Assembly: GCF_023897065.1 (NCBI RefSeq)
Contig: NZ_JAMHIV010000044.1
Coordinates: 25,343 to 89,342, forward strand
DNA length: 64,000 nucleotides
Direction: 5' to 3'
DNA from: Crossiella sp. SN42
GTDB lineage: Bacteria > Actinomycetota > Actinomycetes > Mycobacteriales > Pseudonocardiaceae
Below, piece by piece: positions 41,063 to 50,089 of the stretch. The translations under genes and the position numbers were made by a program. Numbering within the stretch: position 1 is the first letter of the stretch; the number at the start of each line of letters is the position of its first letter. The notes beneath the pieces were generated by a model. That model was not told the origin of the DNA. It worked only from the letters and a program-made list of their open reading frames with translations, and made no database searches.

Positions 41063-44000
41063 TCAGGCTCGTAGTCGTAGTCCCTTCGGTGTGGCCCGGA
41101 AACCGGCTTCGCGCAACACATCGGCCAGGTTCGAGGTCAACGCGACCTCGCCGTCGGCCCGCTGCACCGCGAGCTGCCCCAGCCAGCCGTCGTGCACTGC
41201 CTGGGCGAGCGCGGCCGCGGCGCTGCGCAACGCGCCGTCCTCGTCGGTGAAGGACAGCAGCGACCGCCCACCCCGCTCCACGTACAGCGCGGGCACCCCG
41301 TCGACGAGCACCGCCAGCGCTCCGGCCTTGCGGCCAGGGCGGTGTTTGGTGTCGCCGACCGCGGCCGGCCAGGGCAGCGCGGCGCCGTAGGGCTGGGCCG
41401 GGTCGGCCGCGGCCAGCACCACGGCGGTGGGCTGGCCGGGTAAGGGTTCGCCGCCGCGGGCGTTGGCACGTAGCTGGTCCACCGCGCCGCGGACGGCGAA
41501 CTGGGCCGCGCCAAGACCGTCGACCACGTAACCGCGGACCACCTGGCCGGAGTCCTCCATCGCGCGCAGCACCCGGTAGACCGCGCTGAAGCCGCCGGTG
41601 ACCCGCTCGGTCTCCAGCGCGCCCCTGGTGAGCACGCCGTGGCGTTCCAGGAACGCCTCGGCGCGGGCGTGCGCGCGGCGGGTGGGATCGGTTGCCCTGG
41701 CCGGCACCAGGGTCCAGCGCCCGGCGGCGGTGGGCGGGCCACCGCGGCTGGGCAGGGCCGGGCGGGCCGCGCGCAGGCGCGCGTAGCGGCCACGCGGGGT
41801 GCTCGCCCGGGGTTTGTGGGCGGCACCGCGGCCCGCGACCAGGGCGCGCAGCGGCGTCAGGGTGTCATTGCTGACCAGACCTGCCCACACCAGGTCCCAC
41901 AGGGCGGCGAGCACCGCCTGGTCGTCGGGGGCCGGTTCCGCTTGGGAGAGCAGGACTTCGCCCGCTCGGTCGGCCAGCTGACGGAAGAACAGCGCTCCAT
42001 TGTCCAAAGTAGACAGAACCGCGGTGTGCAGCGGGGTCGCGGGCGGGTCATCCTCGGGATCGGGCAGCAGCAGGTCGGCCACCTCGGTGGGGGCCAGCAC
42101 GAGCCAGCCGTCACCTCCGGCCAGCGCGCCGCTGCCGGTCCAGGTGACCTCGCCGCTGGCGGTGAGCTGGTCGAGCAGCGCGGGGGAGTAGCCGGGCAGC
42201 CGGGCGGGCAGGATCAGCGACTCCAGGGCACTGGCCGGTAGCGGCACGCCGGCCAGCTGTTCCACCACGGAGAGCACGTCGTCCACGGTCGGCGCGAACC
42301 GCATCCGCCGGCTGACCCCGTGCCAGGCGGGCAGGAATCGGCCCAGTGCGGCGGGTTCCACCGGTTCGACCTCGGCGCGCAGCCTGGCCAGGGAGGCGCG
42401 CCGGAGCCTGCGGAGCACGTCGGCGTCGCAGTACTCCAGGCCGCCGGCGGGCGCGTGCGCCTCGGCCAGCGGGCGCAGCTCGCCCTTGACCAGGCGGCCG
42501 AGGCCGGTCTGGCGTTCCAGCACGGCGGTGACCACGGCCACGCCCAGTCCGAACCGGGCCGCGGCGTCGGCGGCGGTGAACGGGCCCCGGCCGCGGGCGT
42601 AACGGGACAGCAGGTCGCCGAGCGGATCGGGCACCGGCTCGGTGAACACCTCGGGCACACCCACCGGCAGGGCCGCGCCCAGCGCGTCCCTGACCCGGCC
42701 CGCGTCCTCGATGGCCAGCCAGCGCGTCTCCCCGGCGATGCGCACCTGGATGACCCGGCGGGTGGCGGCCAGCTCGGTCAGCCACGCCAGCTGGATACCG
42801 CGGGCGGCGGCCTCCTCGGTGGACAGGTCGCCGAGGAAGCGCAGCAGGTCGGCCGCGCCCTCCAGGTCGCGGACCTGGCGGTCCGGGCTGAGGCGTTGCA
42901 GCTGCTGCTCGATCTCGGCGAGCACCTCGGGGTCGAGCAGTTCGCGGATCGCCTCCGCGCCGAGCAGTTCGGCGAGCAGGGTGGTGTCCAGCGACAGCGC
43001 GGCCGCGCGGCGTTCGGCCAGTGGCGCGTCGGTCTCGTAGAGGAACATGCCGACGTAGCCGAACAGCAGGCTGCGCGCGAACGGCGAGGGCGAGGGGGTC
43101 TCGACCTCGACCACCTTGACCTTGCGTCCGCGCACCTCGGTCATCAGCGCTCGCAGGCCAGGCAGGTCGTAGACGTCCTGCACACACTCGCGCATGGCCT
43201 CCAGCACCACCGGGAACTGCTCGTAGCGCGCGGCCACGGCCAGCAGCTGGGCCGAGCGCTGTCGTTGCTGCCACAGCGGGACCCGGCGTTTCGGGTCGCG
43301 GCGGGGCAGCAGCAGCGACCGGGCGGCGCACTCCCGGAACCGGGCGGCGAACAGCGCGGAGGAGCCCAGCTCGGCGACCACGACCTGTTCGACCTCCTCC
43401 GGGTCGAGCAGCACGTCCTCCGCCGTGGGCAGCACCTCCCCGCCGTCGCTGTCCCAGGCATCCGGCAACCGCAGCACGATCCCGTCGTCGGAATGCGCGA
43501 CCTGTGCCTCCAGCCCGCGCCGCTCGCGCAGCCGGGCGGCCACCGCCAGCGCCCACGGTCCGTTGACCCTGGCCCCGAACGGGGAGTGCACCACCAGGCG
43601 CCAGTCGCCCAGCTCGTCCCGGAACCGCTCCACCACGATGGCCCGGTCGTTGGGCACGTGCCGGGTGGCCGCGCGCTGCTCGGCGAGGTAGCTCAGCAGG
43701 TTGCCGGTCGCCCACTCGTCCAGCCCGGCCGCCGTGCACCGCGCCCTGGCCGCCGGTTCGTCCATTGTGGACAGTTCGCGGACGAACTTGCCCAGCGCCC
43801 TGCCCAGTTCGAGCGGCCTGCCGGGGGAGTCGCCCTTCCAGAACGGCATCCGCGCGGGCTGGCCGGGCGCCGGGGTGACGATCACCCGGTCGTGCGTGAT
43901 GTCCTCGACCCGCCAGGCGGAGGTGCCGAGCAGGAAGGTGTCACCGACCCTGGACTCGTAGACCATCTCCTCGTCCAGCTCGCCGACTCGCGATCCGGAG

Positions 44001-45646
44001 CCCTCGGCGCCGGCCGGGGTCATCACGGTGAACAGGCCGCGGTCGGGGATGGTGCCGCCGGAGGTGACCGCGAGCCGCTGCGCGCCGGGGCGGCCGCGGA
44101 GCTCGCCGGTGATCCGGTCCCAGGTGATGCGGGCGCGCAGCTCGCCGAAGTCCTCGCTGGGATAACGCCCGGCGAGCATGTCGAGCACGGCGTGCAACGC
44201 CGAGTCGGGCAGGGCGGCGAACGGCGCGGCCCGCCGCGCCAGCGCGGCCACCTCGGGCACGGTCTTGGGTTCGAGCGCGACCATGGCCACGATGTGCTGG
44301 GCCAGCACGTCCAGCGGGTTGCGCGGGTACCGCACGGCCTCGATGGCGCCTTCGGCCATCCGTTCGGCGACCACCGCGCAGGCCACCAGGTCGCCGCGGA
44401 ACTTGGGGAACACCACGCCCTTGGACACCGCGCCGACCTGGTGCCCGGCCCGGCCGACGCGTTGCAGCCCGGCGGCCACCGAGGGTGGCGCCTCGACCTG
44501 GACCACCAGGTCGACCGCGCCCATGTCGATACCCAGCTCCAGCGAGGAGGTGGCGACCACGCAGGGCAGCACGCCGGACTTCAGCTCCTCCTCGACCAGG
44601 GTGCGCTGCTCCCGGGACATCGAGCCGTGGTGCGCCCGCGCGATCACCGGGTGCGCACCAGTGCTCAGCCCGGACTGGCCGATCGCCTCGGCGGGGAACT
44701 GGTCGAGCTCGACCCGGTCGTCGGGTTCGGTGGCGAGCTCGTTGAGGCGAGCGGTGAGGCGTTCGGCCAGGCGGCGGGAGTTGGCGAAGACGATGGTGGA
44801 CCGGTGCGCGCGGACCAGCCGCAGCACCCGCTCCTCCACCGCGGGCCAGATCGAGGTGCGCTTCTCCGCGCCCGCGGCCGACCCGCTGACCTCCCCGGTC
44901 GGCTCGCCGAGGGTGGACATGTCCTCCACCGGCACCTCGACCCTGACCTCGATCGTCTTGGGCGTCTTCGGCTGCACCACCTCGACCGGACGGCCGCCGG
45001 CCAGGAAGGCGCTGACCTCCTCGATCGGCCGCACCGTCGCCGACAGCCCGATCCGCTGGGCAGGCGCCTCCAGCAGCTCGTCCAGACGTTCCAGGGACAG
45101 CGCGAGGTGCGCCCCGCGCTTGCCGCCCGCCATCGCGTGCACCTCGTCCACGATCACCGTGTGCACCCCGCGCAGCGAGTCCCTGGCCGCCGAGGTGAGC
45201 AGCAGGAACAGCGACTCCGGGGTGGTGACCAGCACGTCAGGCGGTTTCCGGCCGAAGGCGCGCCGCTCGTCGGCAGGGGTGTCGCCGGTGCGCATGCCGA
45301 CCGCGATCGCCGGTTCGGGCAGGTCCAGCCGGTGACTGGCCTGGCGGATGCCCGCGAGCGGTCCGCGCAGGTTGCGCTCGACGTCCACGGCCAGGGCTTT
45401 CAGCGGGGAGACGTAGAGCACCCGGCAGCGGCGGCGGGCGTCCTCCGGCGGCGGGTCGGTGGCCAGCCGGTCCAGCGCCCACAGGAAGGCGGCAAGGGTC
45501 TTGCCCGATCCGGTGGGCGCCACGACCAGGGCATGCTGACCAGCGGCGATGGCCCGCCAGGCGCCCAGCTGGGCCGCGGTGGGCTCGGCGAAGGCGCCCC
45601 GGAACCAGTCCCGGGTGGCGGGGGAGAACATCGGCAGGTCGGCCAT
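41063..45646 (-). CDS. lhr: ATP-dependent helicase Lhr (full-length)
   Basis: 1527 residues, the length of full-size Lhr. N-terminal superfamily 2 helicase: Walker A APTGSGKT (about 42-49), DEVH box (VDEVHAM), SATV, VATSSLELGIDMG and QRVGRAGHQ, then a winged helix and the Lhr-core region; the ~650-residue C-terminal half is the Lhr-CTD with tandem winged helices. Mycobacterial Lhr is a 3'-5' DNA translocase that unwinds RNA:DNA hybrids and is induced by DNA damage. ATG 45646 is chosen, with GAGG 9 nt upstream; another ATG at 45655 is possible. The upstream sequence has a PafBC-like motif and two DnaA boxes. Confidence 0.94.
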   Translation of the reverse strand: MADLPMFSPATRDWFRGAFAEPTAAQLGAWRAIAAGQHALVVAPTGSGKTLAAFLWALDRLATDPPPEDARRRCRVLYVSPLKALAVDVERNLRGPLAGIRQASHRLDLPEPAIAVGMRTGDTPADERRAFGRKPPDVLVTTPESLFLLLTSAARDSLRGVHTVIVDEVHAMAGGKRGAHLALSLERLDELLEAPAQRIGLSATVRPIEEVSAFLAGGRPVEVVQPKTPKTIEVRVEVPVEDMSTLGEPTGEVSGSAAGAEKRTSIWPAVEERVLRLVRAHRSTIVFANSRRLAERLTARLNELATEPDDRVELDQFPAEAIGQSGLSTGAHPVIARAHHGSMSREQRTLVEEELKSGVLPCVVATSSLELGIDMGAVDLVVQVEAPPSVAAGLQRVGRAGHQVGAVSKGVVFPKFRGDLVACAVVAERMAEGAIEAVRYPRNPLDVLAQHIVAMVALEPKTVPEVAALARRAAPFAALPDSALHAVLDMLAGRYPSEDFGELRARITWDRITGELRGRPGAQRLAVTSGGTIPDRGLFTVMTPAGAEGSGSRVGELDEEMVYESRVGDTFLLGTSAWRVEDITHDRVIVTPAPGQPARMPFWKGDSPGRPLELGRALGKFVRELSTMDEPAARARCTAAGLDEWATGNLLSYLAEQRAATRHVPNDRAIVVERFRDELGDWRLVVHSPFGARVNGPWALAVAARLRERRGLEAQVAHSDDGIVLRLPDAWDSDGGEVLPTAEDVLLDPEEVEQVVVAELGSSALFAARFRECAARSLLLPRRDPKRRVPLWQQRQRSAQLLAVAARYEQFPVVLEAMRECVQDVYDLPGLRALMTEVRGRKVKVVEVETPSPSPFARSLLFGYVGMFLYETDAPLAERRAAALSLDTTLLAELLGAEAIRELLDPEVLAEIEQQLQRLSPDRQVRDLEGAADLLRFLGDLSTEEAAARGIQLAWLTELAATRRVIQVRIAGETRWLAIEDAGRVRDALGAALPVGVPEVFTEPVPDPLGDLLSRYARGRGPFTAADAAARFGLGVAVVTAVLERQTGLGRLVKGELRPLAEAHAPAGGLEYCDADVLRRLRRASLARLRAEVEPVEPAALGRFLPAWHGVSRRMRFAPTVDDVLSVVEQLAGVPLPASALESLILPARLPGYSPALLDQLTASGEVTWTGSGALAGGDGWLVLAPTEVADLLLPDPEDDPPATPLHTAVLSTLDNGALFFRQLADRAGEVLLSQAEPAPDDQAVLAALWDLVWAGLVSNDTLTPLRALVAGRGAAHKPRASTPRGRYARLRAARPALPSRGGPPTAAGRWTLVPARATDPTRRAHARAEAFLERHGVLTRGALETERVTGGFSAVYRVLRAMEDSGQVVRGYVVDGLGAAQFAVRGAVDQLRANARGGEPLPGQPTAVVLAAADPAQPYGAALPWPAAVGDTKHRPGRKAGALAVLVDGVPALYVERGGRSLLSFTDEDGALRSAAAALAQAVHDGWLGQLAVQRADGEVALTSNLADVLREAGFRATPKGLRLRA

Positions 45647-45653
45647 GGCACCC

Positions 45654-45676
45654 ATCCTCACCCCATACCCCGACAA
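45654..45676 (-). promoter_or_regulatory. Imperfect PafBC-like promoter motif for lhr
   Basis: Minus strand TTGTCGGGG-N8-GAGGAT, followed by 7 nt and ATG 45646. The upstream element matches 8 of 9 positions of TTGTCRGTG; the -10 departs from TANNNT at one position (G for the first T). Confidence 0.45.
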
Positions 45677-45689
45677 TCGGCCTAATCGG

Positions 45690-45727
45690 TTATCCACAGG
45701 CCCCGGATCGGGGCGGAGTTATCCACA
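45690..45727 (+). promoter_or_regulatory. Two perfect DnaA boxes upstream of lhr
   Basis: TTATCCACA at 45690-45698 and again at 45719-45727, same orientation, 29 bp apart. Confidence 0.7.
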
Positions 45728-46243
45728 GGGCGGCGGGGTGCCGGTTGCGGGCCTGGGCCGGGGCGGCGCAGAGTGGCGTGGCCGGGAACTCCCGCACCGC
45801 TCGGACCGCGAGGACCGGTTCGGAGGTGTCGCGGAGTCGAGGCTGGTGACGGGCGATGACGGCCGTGCACGTGCTGTCGCCGGTGTGGATCAGGAGAGCG
45901 CTGGCTCGGTTCGGAGGGGCAGCGCACCTGGGCGCCCCGGCGGACCGGAGCAGCGCCGGTGCGGACCGGGACGTGGCCGCGTGGTGGTCGTGGACTGGAT
46001 CGCTCACGCCGCGTGGGTGGCCGGAGCGGCCGGAGCCGTGCTGGTGGGCCGCGTGCGCGACCGGCCGGGCCAGGTCCAGGCCGGGACTGGACCGGACTGG
46101 CCCGGGCCGGGCAGGCCAGTCCGGGGATTGGCCCGGGCCGGGCGCTGGACCGGGCCGAGGACTGGACTGGCCTGGACCGGGCCGAGGACTGGGCCGCGGA
46201 ATGGACCGAGCCGCGGTGTGGTCGCAGACGGGCCGCCGGCCGG
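45728..46243. other. Intergenic region with direct repeats, no gene seen
   Basis: About 515 bp between divergently placed lhr and the methyltransferase gene's 3' end. No frame gives a plausible protein. From about 46080 to 46200 GGACTGG/GGGCCGGGC words repeat; CTGGACCGGGCCGAGGACTGG occurs twice, about 27 bp apart (first copy near 46145). Confidence 0.6.
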
Positions 46244-47071
46244 TTACGGCTTGCGGCCGTAGTGGACCGTTCGGGCGGCCAGGAAGAACAGGTCCTGGCG
46301 CTGGTCGACGCTCGCCGGGTCGGCCGGGTCGAGCAGGCGGTCCATGGTGGCGAGGTCCTCGGCGTCCAGGACCTCGGTGGCCATGTGGCGCTGGCGTTCC
46401 AGGCTGTGTCGGATGAACTGGCGATGGGAGGTGGACAACGGAGCTGGGTGATCGATCAGGAAGGTCTTGCTGCGGACCGCGGTCAGGCCGGCGTTGGCGA
46501 GCAGGGTCCGCCAGTCCTCGGCCACGGTGACCGAGCCGGGCAGGTCGGCGCGCATCGCGTTGAAGCGGTCGGCGATGGCCGCGTCCAGGCGGGCGGCCAG
46601 GCCGGGACGGCCGAAGCCCAGGTCGCGCGGGAACGTGCGGATGGGCAGGCCGCCCTCGGTGATGGCCAGTTCGCCGCCGGGGTTGAGCAGCGCGGTGAGG
46701 CGGTTGAGCGCGTCCTGCTGGTCGCCCACGTGGTGCACGACCTGGCTGGACCACACCAGGTCAGCCGGGCCCAGCTCGGCCAGGCCGTCGGGGAACTCGG
46801 CGACCTGGGTGTGCAGGGTGACGCCCAGGCGCTTGGCGCGCTGCTCGGCGCGGTCCAGCAGGCCGGGGGCGCCGTCGACGGCGATCACGTCGGCGTCCGG
46901 GAAGGTCGCGGCGAGCTGGCAGGCGGCCACGCCCGGGCCGCTGCCGATGTCCAGGACGCGTTTCGGGGTCAGGTGGCTGAGTTCGGCCAAGGCCTGCGTG
47001 ACGTACGGGGCGTTGGTCTCGCCCTCGCGTTCCAGCAGGTCGGCCATGGCGGTCCAGTCGATGTCGGTCAT
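46244..47071 (-). CDS. SAM-dependent class I methyltransferase
   Basis: 275 residues. SAM-binding motif I VLDIGSGPGVAACQLA, acidic residue of motif II VIAVDGAPGLLDRA, then ADLVWSSQVVHHVGDQQDAL and LNPGGELAITEGG. The C-terminal part is helical. The substrate is unknown (small-molecule type by architecture). ATG 47071 is the best start. Divergent from an XRE-cupin regulator only 64 nt away, which probably controls it. Confidence 0.85.
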   Translation of the reverse strand: MTDIDWTAMADLLEREGETNAPYVTQALAELSHLTPKRVLDIGSGPGVAACQLAATFPDADVIAVDGAPGLLDRAEQRAKRLGVTLHTQVAEFPDGLAELGPADLVWSSQVVHHVGDQQDALNRLTALLNPGGELAITEGGLPIRTFPRDLGFGRPGLAARLDAAIADRFNAMRADLPGSVTVAEDWRTLLANAGLTAVRSKTFLIDHPAPLSTSHRQFIRHSLERQRHMATEVLDAEDLATMDRLLDPADPASVDQRQDLFFLAARTVHYGRKP

Positions 47072-47100
47072 GTCCTGACTGTGCGCGCCGAGGGGCCAAC

Positions 47101-47129
47101 TTGACAAACTTTGTTGCTGTTTCTGCAAT
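47101..47129 (+). promoter_or_regulatory. Promoter with embedded palindrome for XRE gene
   Basis: Consensus -35 TTGACA (47101-47106), 17-bp spacer, TGCAAT (47124-47129). The palindrome ACAAA-C-TTTGT (47104-47114) overlaps the -35, placed for autorepression. Confidence 0.5.
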
Positions 47130-47135
47130 AGGAAC

Positions 47136-47702
47136 ATGGACGATGTGCTCGCCGAGGTCGGCCCCCGGCTCAAACGGATCCGCCAGCAGCGCAGGTGCAC
47201 CCTGGCCGCGCTGTCCGAGACCACTGGCATCTCGGTCAGCACGCTGTCCCGGCTGGAGGCCGGGCAGCGCAAGCCCAGCCTTGAGCTGCTGCTGCCGATC
47301 GCGCACGCGCACCAGGTGCCGCTGGACGAGCTGGTCGGGGCGCCGCCGGTGGGTGATCCGCGGGTGCGGCTCAAGCCGGTCCGGCACGGTGACCGCACCG
47401 TGGTGCCGCTGACCCAGCAACCGGGCGGGCTGCAGGCGTACAAGTTGGTCATCGGCGTCAGCCAGAGCGAGCCGGACCCGCGCACGCACGAGGGCTACGA
47501 GTGGCTGTACGTGCTCGCCGGGAAGCTGCGGCTGGTGCTGGCCAGCCACGACGTGGTGCTCAAGGTCGGCGAGGCCGCCGAGTTCGACACCCGGTTGCCG
47601 CACTGGTTCGGCAGCACCGGTGAGGCGCCGGTGGAGATCCTCAGCCTGTTCGGCCCGCAGGGCGAGCGCATGCACGTCCGGGCCAAGCCGCGCGGCGACT
47701 GA
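47136..47702 (+). CDS. XRE-family regulator with cupin sensor domain
   Basis: 188 residues. N-terminal HTH_3 (VGPRLKRIRQQRRCTLAALSETTGISVSTLSRLEAGQRKPSLELLLPIAHAHQVPLDELVG, about 8-68) and C-terminal cupin_2 barrel (THEGYEWLYVLAGKLRLVLASHDVVLKVGEAAEFDTRLPHWFGSTG). The common type of small-molecule-responsive repressor. ATG 47136 is the start. Likely targets are itself and the divergent methyltransferase. Confidence 0.88.
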   Translation: MDDVLAEVGPRLKRIRQQRRCTLAALSETTGISVSTLSRLEAGQRKPSLELLLPIAHAHQVPLDELVGAPPVGDPRVRLKPVRHGDRTVVPLTQQPGGLQAYKLVIGVSQSEPDPRTHEGYEWLYVLAGKLRLVLASHDVVLKVGEAAEFDTRLPHWFGSTGEAPVEILSLFGPQGERMHVRAKPRGD

Positions 47703-47788
47703 CACCCCTCAATTAGGGGATCCGCCCACGTTGCTCCGTTCGGACATGGCAGCATCAGCCTCCGCTGAAGGAAGGCGAGGGGAGAGCT

Positions 47789-50050
47789 GTGCGCGTCCTG
47801 TCCGTTGACCTGGGCACGTCCAACACCGTGGCGGTGCTGTCCGCACACGGCCTGCCGCCGCGGGTCATCGAGGTGGACGGCTCCGCGACCATGCCCTCGG
47901 CGGTCTACGCCAACGAGGACGGCACCCTGCTGGTCGGCCGGGACGCCGAACGGCAGGCGCGGCTGGACCCGTCTCGGTTCGAGCCGAACCCGAAGCGGCG
48001 GATCGACGAGACCACGCTGCTGCTGGGCACCGACGTCATCACCGTCACCGACGCGCTGGCCGCGGTGCTGGAGCGGGTGGCCAAGGAGACCGCGCGGCAG
48101 CTCAACGGCGTGCTGCCGGACGAGGTGCGGCTGACCCACCCCGCGCAGTGGGGTTCGGTGCGGCGCAACGCGCTGGTCTCCGCGGCCCGGCTGGCCGGGC
48201 TCGGGCCGAACCTGGTGCTGGTGCCGGAACCGGTCGCCGCGGCCGCGCACTTCGCCTCCTTCCCGGACCGCGAGCTCAGCCCGGGGCAGGCGCTGGCCGT
48301 CTACGACCTGGGTGCGGGCACCTTCGACGTCGCCGTGGTCGGGGTCACGCCCACCGGGTTCACCGTGCTCGCCGAGGACGGCCTGCCCGACCTCGGTGGC
48401 CTGGACGTCGACCACGCGCTGCTGGTGCACGTCGGCCGCGAGGTCTCCTTCCGCGACCCCGGTCGCTGGCAGCGGTTGCTGCGCCCGGAGTCCACCGCGG
48501 ACCGCCGCGCCCGCCGCACGTTGCTGGAGGACGTGCGCGAGGCCAAGGAGGCGCTGTCCCGGCACCAGCAGACCGAGGTGCCGATGCCGGAGGAGTTCTC
48601 CGACGTGCTGGTCACCCGCACCGAGCTGGAGGCACTGATCCGGCCCAGCCTGCTGCGCAGCGTGGACGTGCTGGCCAAGACGATCCAGCGCGCGGGCATG
48701 GCTCCGGAGCAGCTGGCCGGGATCTACCTGGTCGGCGGGTCCAGCCGGATTCCGTTGGTGGCACAGCTGATCGCCGACCGGCTGCGGGTGGTGCCGGCGA
48801 GCCTGGACCAGCCGGAGACCGCGGTCGCCAAGGGCGCGCACGACGTGCCGCAGGACGACAACCCGATGCGCACCCAGGACGTGGCGGCCGCGACGGCCCA
48901 GGGCGCGCACGCCGCGGACGGGCAGGGGCAGGACGGGTACGCCCAAGCCGGGCAGAGCGCGGCGGGGCACGGGCAAGCGGGCCAGGGCCAGGCGGGGCAC
49001 GGCCAGGCAGGGCATGGCCAAGCAGGGCATGGGCAGGCGGGACAGGGCGCGGCGGGGCATGGCCAAGCGGCGTACGACCAGGGCGGGCATGGCCAGGGCG
49101 CGTATGACCAGGGCGCGTATGACCAGGCGGCCCACGGCCTTCACTCAGCGCACGGGCAGGCGGGGCAGGGCACGCACACCCCGCCAGGCCTGTACTCGCC
49201 GCAGGACGCCAACGCGACGGGCGGCCATGCGGCAGGCGCCCATGCGACAGGCAGTCACGCGACGGGCAGCCATGGGACAGGGAGCCACGCGACGGGCAGT
49301 CACGCGGCGTGGGGCGGCCAGTCGCCGTATGCCGCGCAGCCGGGTGCCACCCCGGCCGCTGGACTGCCGAACCAGTCGCAGTACCCGGGGCAGCAGCAAC
49401 CTTACGGCTCTCATCAGCAGTACCCGGGTGGTTATCCACAGGGTCACCAGCAGGCGCAGCAGGGTGCGGGCAAGAAGAAGAACAAGACGTTGCTGATCGG
49501 GATCGCCGCGGCGGTGGTGGTCGTGGTGGGTGTGGTGTTCGGGGTCATCGCGTTGAGCGGGTCGAGCCTGCCCAGCGCGCAGGACTGCCAGGCGGTCGGC
49601 ACGGCCGATGACAAGGGGTTCACCGACTGCACGCGGCAGCTCGCGGGCGCGGTGGCCGAGAGCGCGAAGTGCGCCAAGGGCACTGGGTCCAGCAACCTGC
49701 CTGCCGAGATCACCAAGCTGGTCGGGGCGCAGGCCAGTTGCAGTCTCACCGCGGACGGGCAGCAGGTGCAGGTGATCTACCAGCACGCCTCCTCCCAGCA
49801 GTCGGCCGACCTGGCCGCGGCCATGACCAAGCAGCTCGCGGGCAAGGGCGAGAAGGTCGAGGCCCAGTGGGAGGGCAACGGTCTCAAGGGGCGGTACTCG
49901 GCCGCGGTGAACAACAACACCGGGTGGGTGGTGTTCACCGTGGAGGGGCGGCCGCTGTTCGGGGCGGTCAACGTGAGCGGCAAACCAGGCAGCGCCAACG
50001 CGATGGCCGACCTGTTCGAGCAGAAGATCCAGCCCGGCACCACCAGCTGA
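47789..50050 (+). CDS. Membrane-anchored Hsp70-like ATPase with repeat linker
   Basis: 753 residues. Residues 1-355 are an actin/Hsp70 ATPase: DLGTSNTVAVL (phosphate 1), VPEPVAAAAHFA, AVYDLGAGTFDVAVVG (phosphate 2), YLVGGSSRIPLVAQLI (adenosine). The Hsp70 peptide-binding domain is absent. Instead residues ~365-560 are a low-complexity linker built from HGQAG/QGQAG, AYDQG and ATGSH repeats, then a KKKNK anchor, one membrane helix (~567-588) and an extracellular domain (~590-753) with three Cys after a Ser-rich start. GTG 47789 follows GAGGGGAGAGCT. It may couple an outside signal or wall contact to a cytosolic ATPase switch; the function is unproven. Confidence 0.85.
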   Translation: MRVLSVDLGTSNTVAVLSAHGLPPRVIEVDGSATMPSAVYANEDGTLLVGRDAERQARLDPSRFEPNPKRRIDETTLLLGTDVITVTDALAAVLERVAKETARQLNGVLPDEVRLTHPAQWGSVRRNALVSAARLAGLGPNLVLVPEPVAAAAHFASFPDRELSPGQALAVYDLGAGTFDVAVVGVTPTGFTVLAEDGLPDLGGLDVDHALLVHVGREVSFRDPGRWQRLLRPESTADRRARRTLLEDVREAKEALSRHQQTEVPMPEEFSDVLVTRTELEALIRPSLLRSVDVLAKTIQRAGMAPEQLAGIYLVGGSSRIPLVAQLIADRLRVVPASLDQPETAVAKGAHDVPQDDNPMRTQDVAAATAQGAHAADGQGQDGYAQAGQSAAGHGQAGQGQAGHGQAGHGQAGHGQAGQGAAGHGQAAYDQGGHGQGAYDQGAYDQAAHGLHSAHGQAGQGTHTPPGLYSPQDANATGGHAAGAHATGSHATGSHGTGSHATGSHAAWGGQSPYAAQPGATPAAGLPNQSQYPGQQQPYGSHQQYPGGYPQGHQQAQQGAGKKKNKTLLIGIAAAVVVVVGVVFGVIALSGSSLPSAQDCQAVGTADDKGFTDCTRQLAGAVAESAKCAKGTGSSNLPAEITKLVGAQASCSLTADGQQVQVIYQHASSQQSADLAAAMTKQLAGKGEKVEAQWEGNGLKGRYSAAVNNNTGWVVFTVEGRPLFGAVNVSGKPGSANAMADLFEQKIQPGTTS
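48950..49320 (+). repeat. In-gene tandem repeats coding HGQAG and ATGSH units
   Basis: 15-bp units of the type GGGCATGGCCAAGCA encode about ten degenerate H/Q-G-Q-A-G copies, followed by (G/A)YDQG copies and then 15-bp units encoding ATGSH. Copy number is probably variable between strains. Confidence 0.8.
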
Positions 50051-50082
50051 GGCGGCGACGTCCCTTGACCGGGACGCCGCCG
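50051..50082. terminator. Hairpin between convergent genes
   Basis: GGCGGC-gac-GTCCC / GGGAC-GCCGCC with a TTGACC loop, immediately after the Hsp70-like stop and 8 bp before the subtilase stop. 11 pairs with a 3-nt bulge; no T-run. Confidence 0.6.
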
Positions 50083-50089
50083 CATTCGC

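Noticed and set aside
42320..45685. Very long open frame antisense to lhr (over 1100 codons)
   Set aside because: His/Gln/Arg/Gly-rich sequence without domains, mirroring codon-position G+C bias of lhr, whose helicase motifs are complete.
45690..45727. Possible replication origin because of two DnaA boxes
   Set aside because: Only two boxes, no AT-rich unwinding region and no dnaA/dnaN/gyrB nearby.
49432..49440. Another TTATCCACA DnaA box
   Set aside because: It lies inside the repeat-linker coding region (Gly-Tyr-Pro-Gln) with no second box; chance occurrence is enough.
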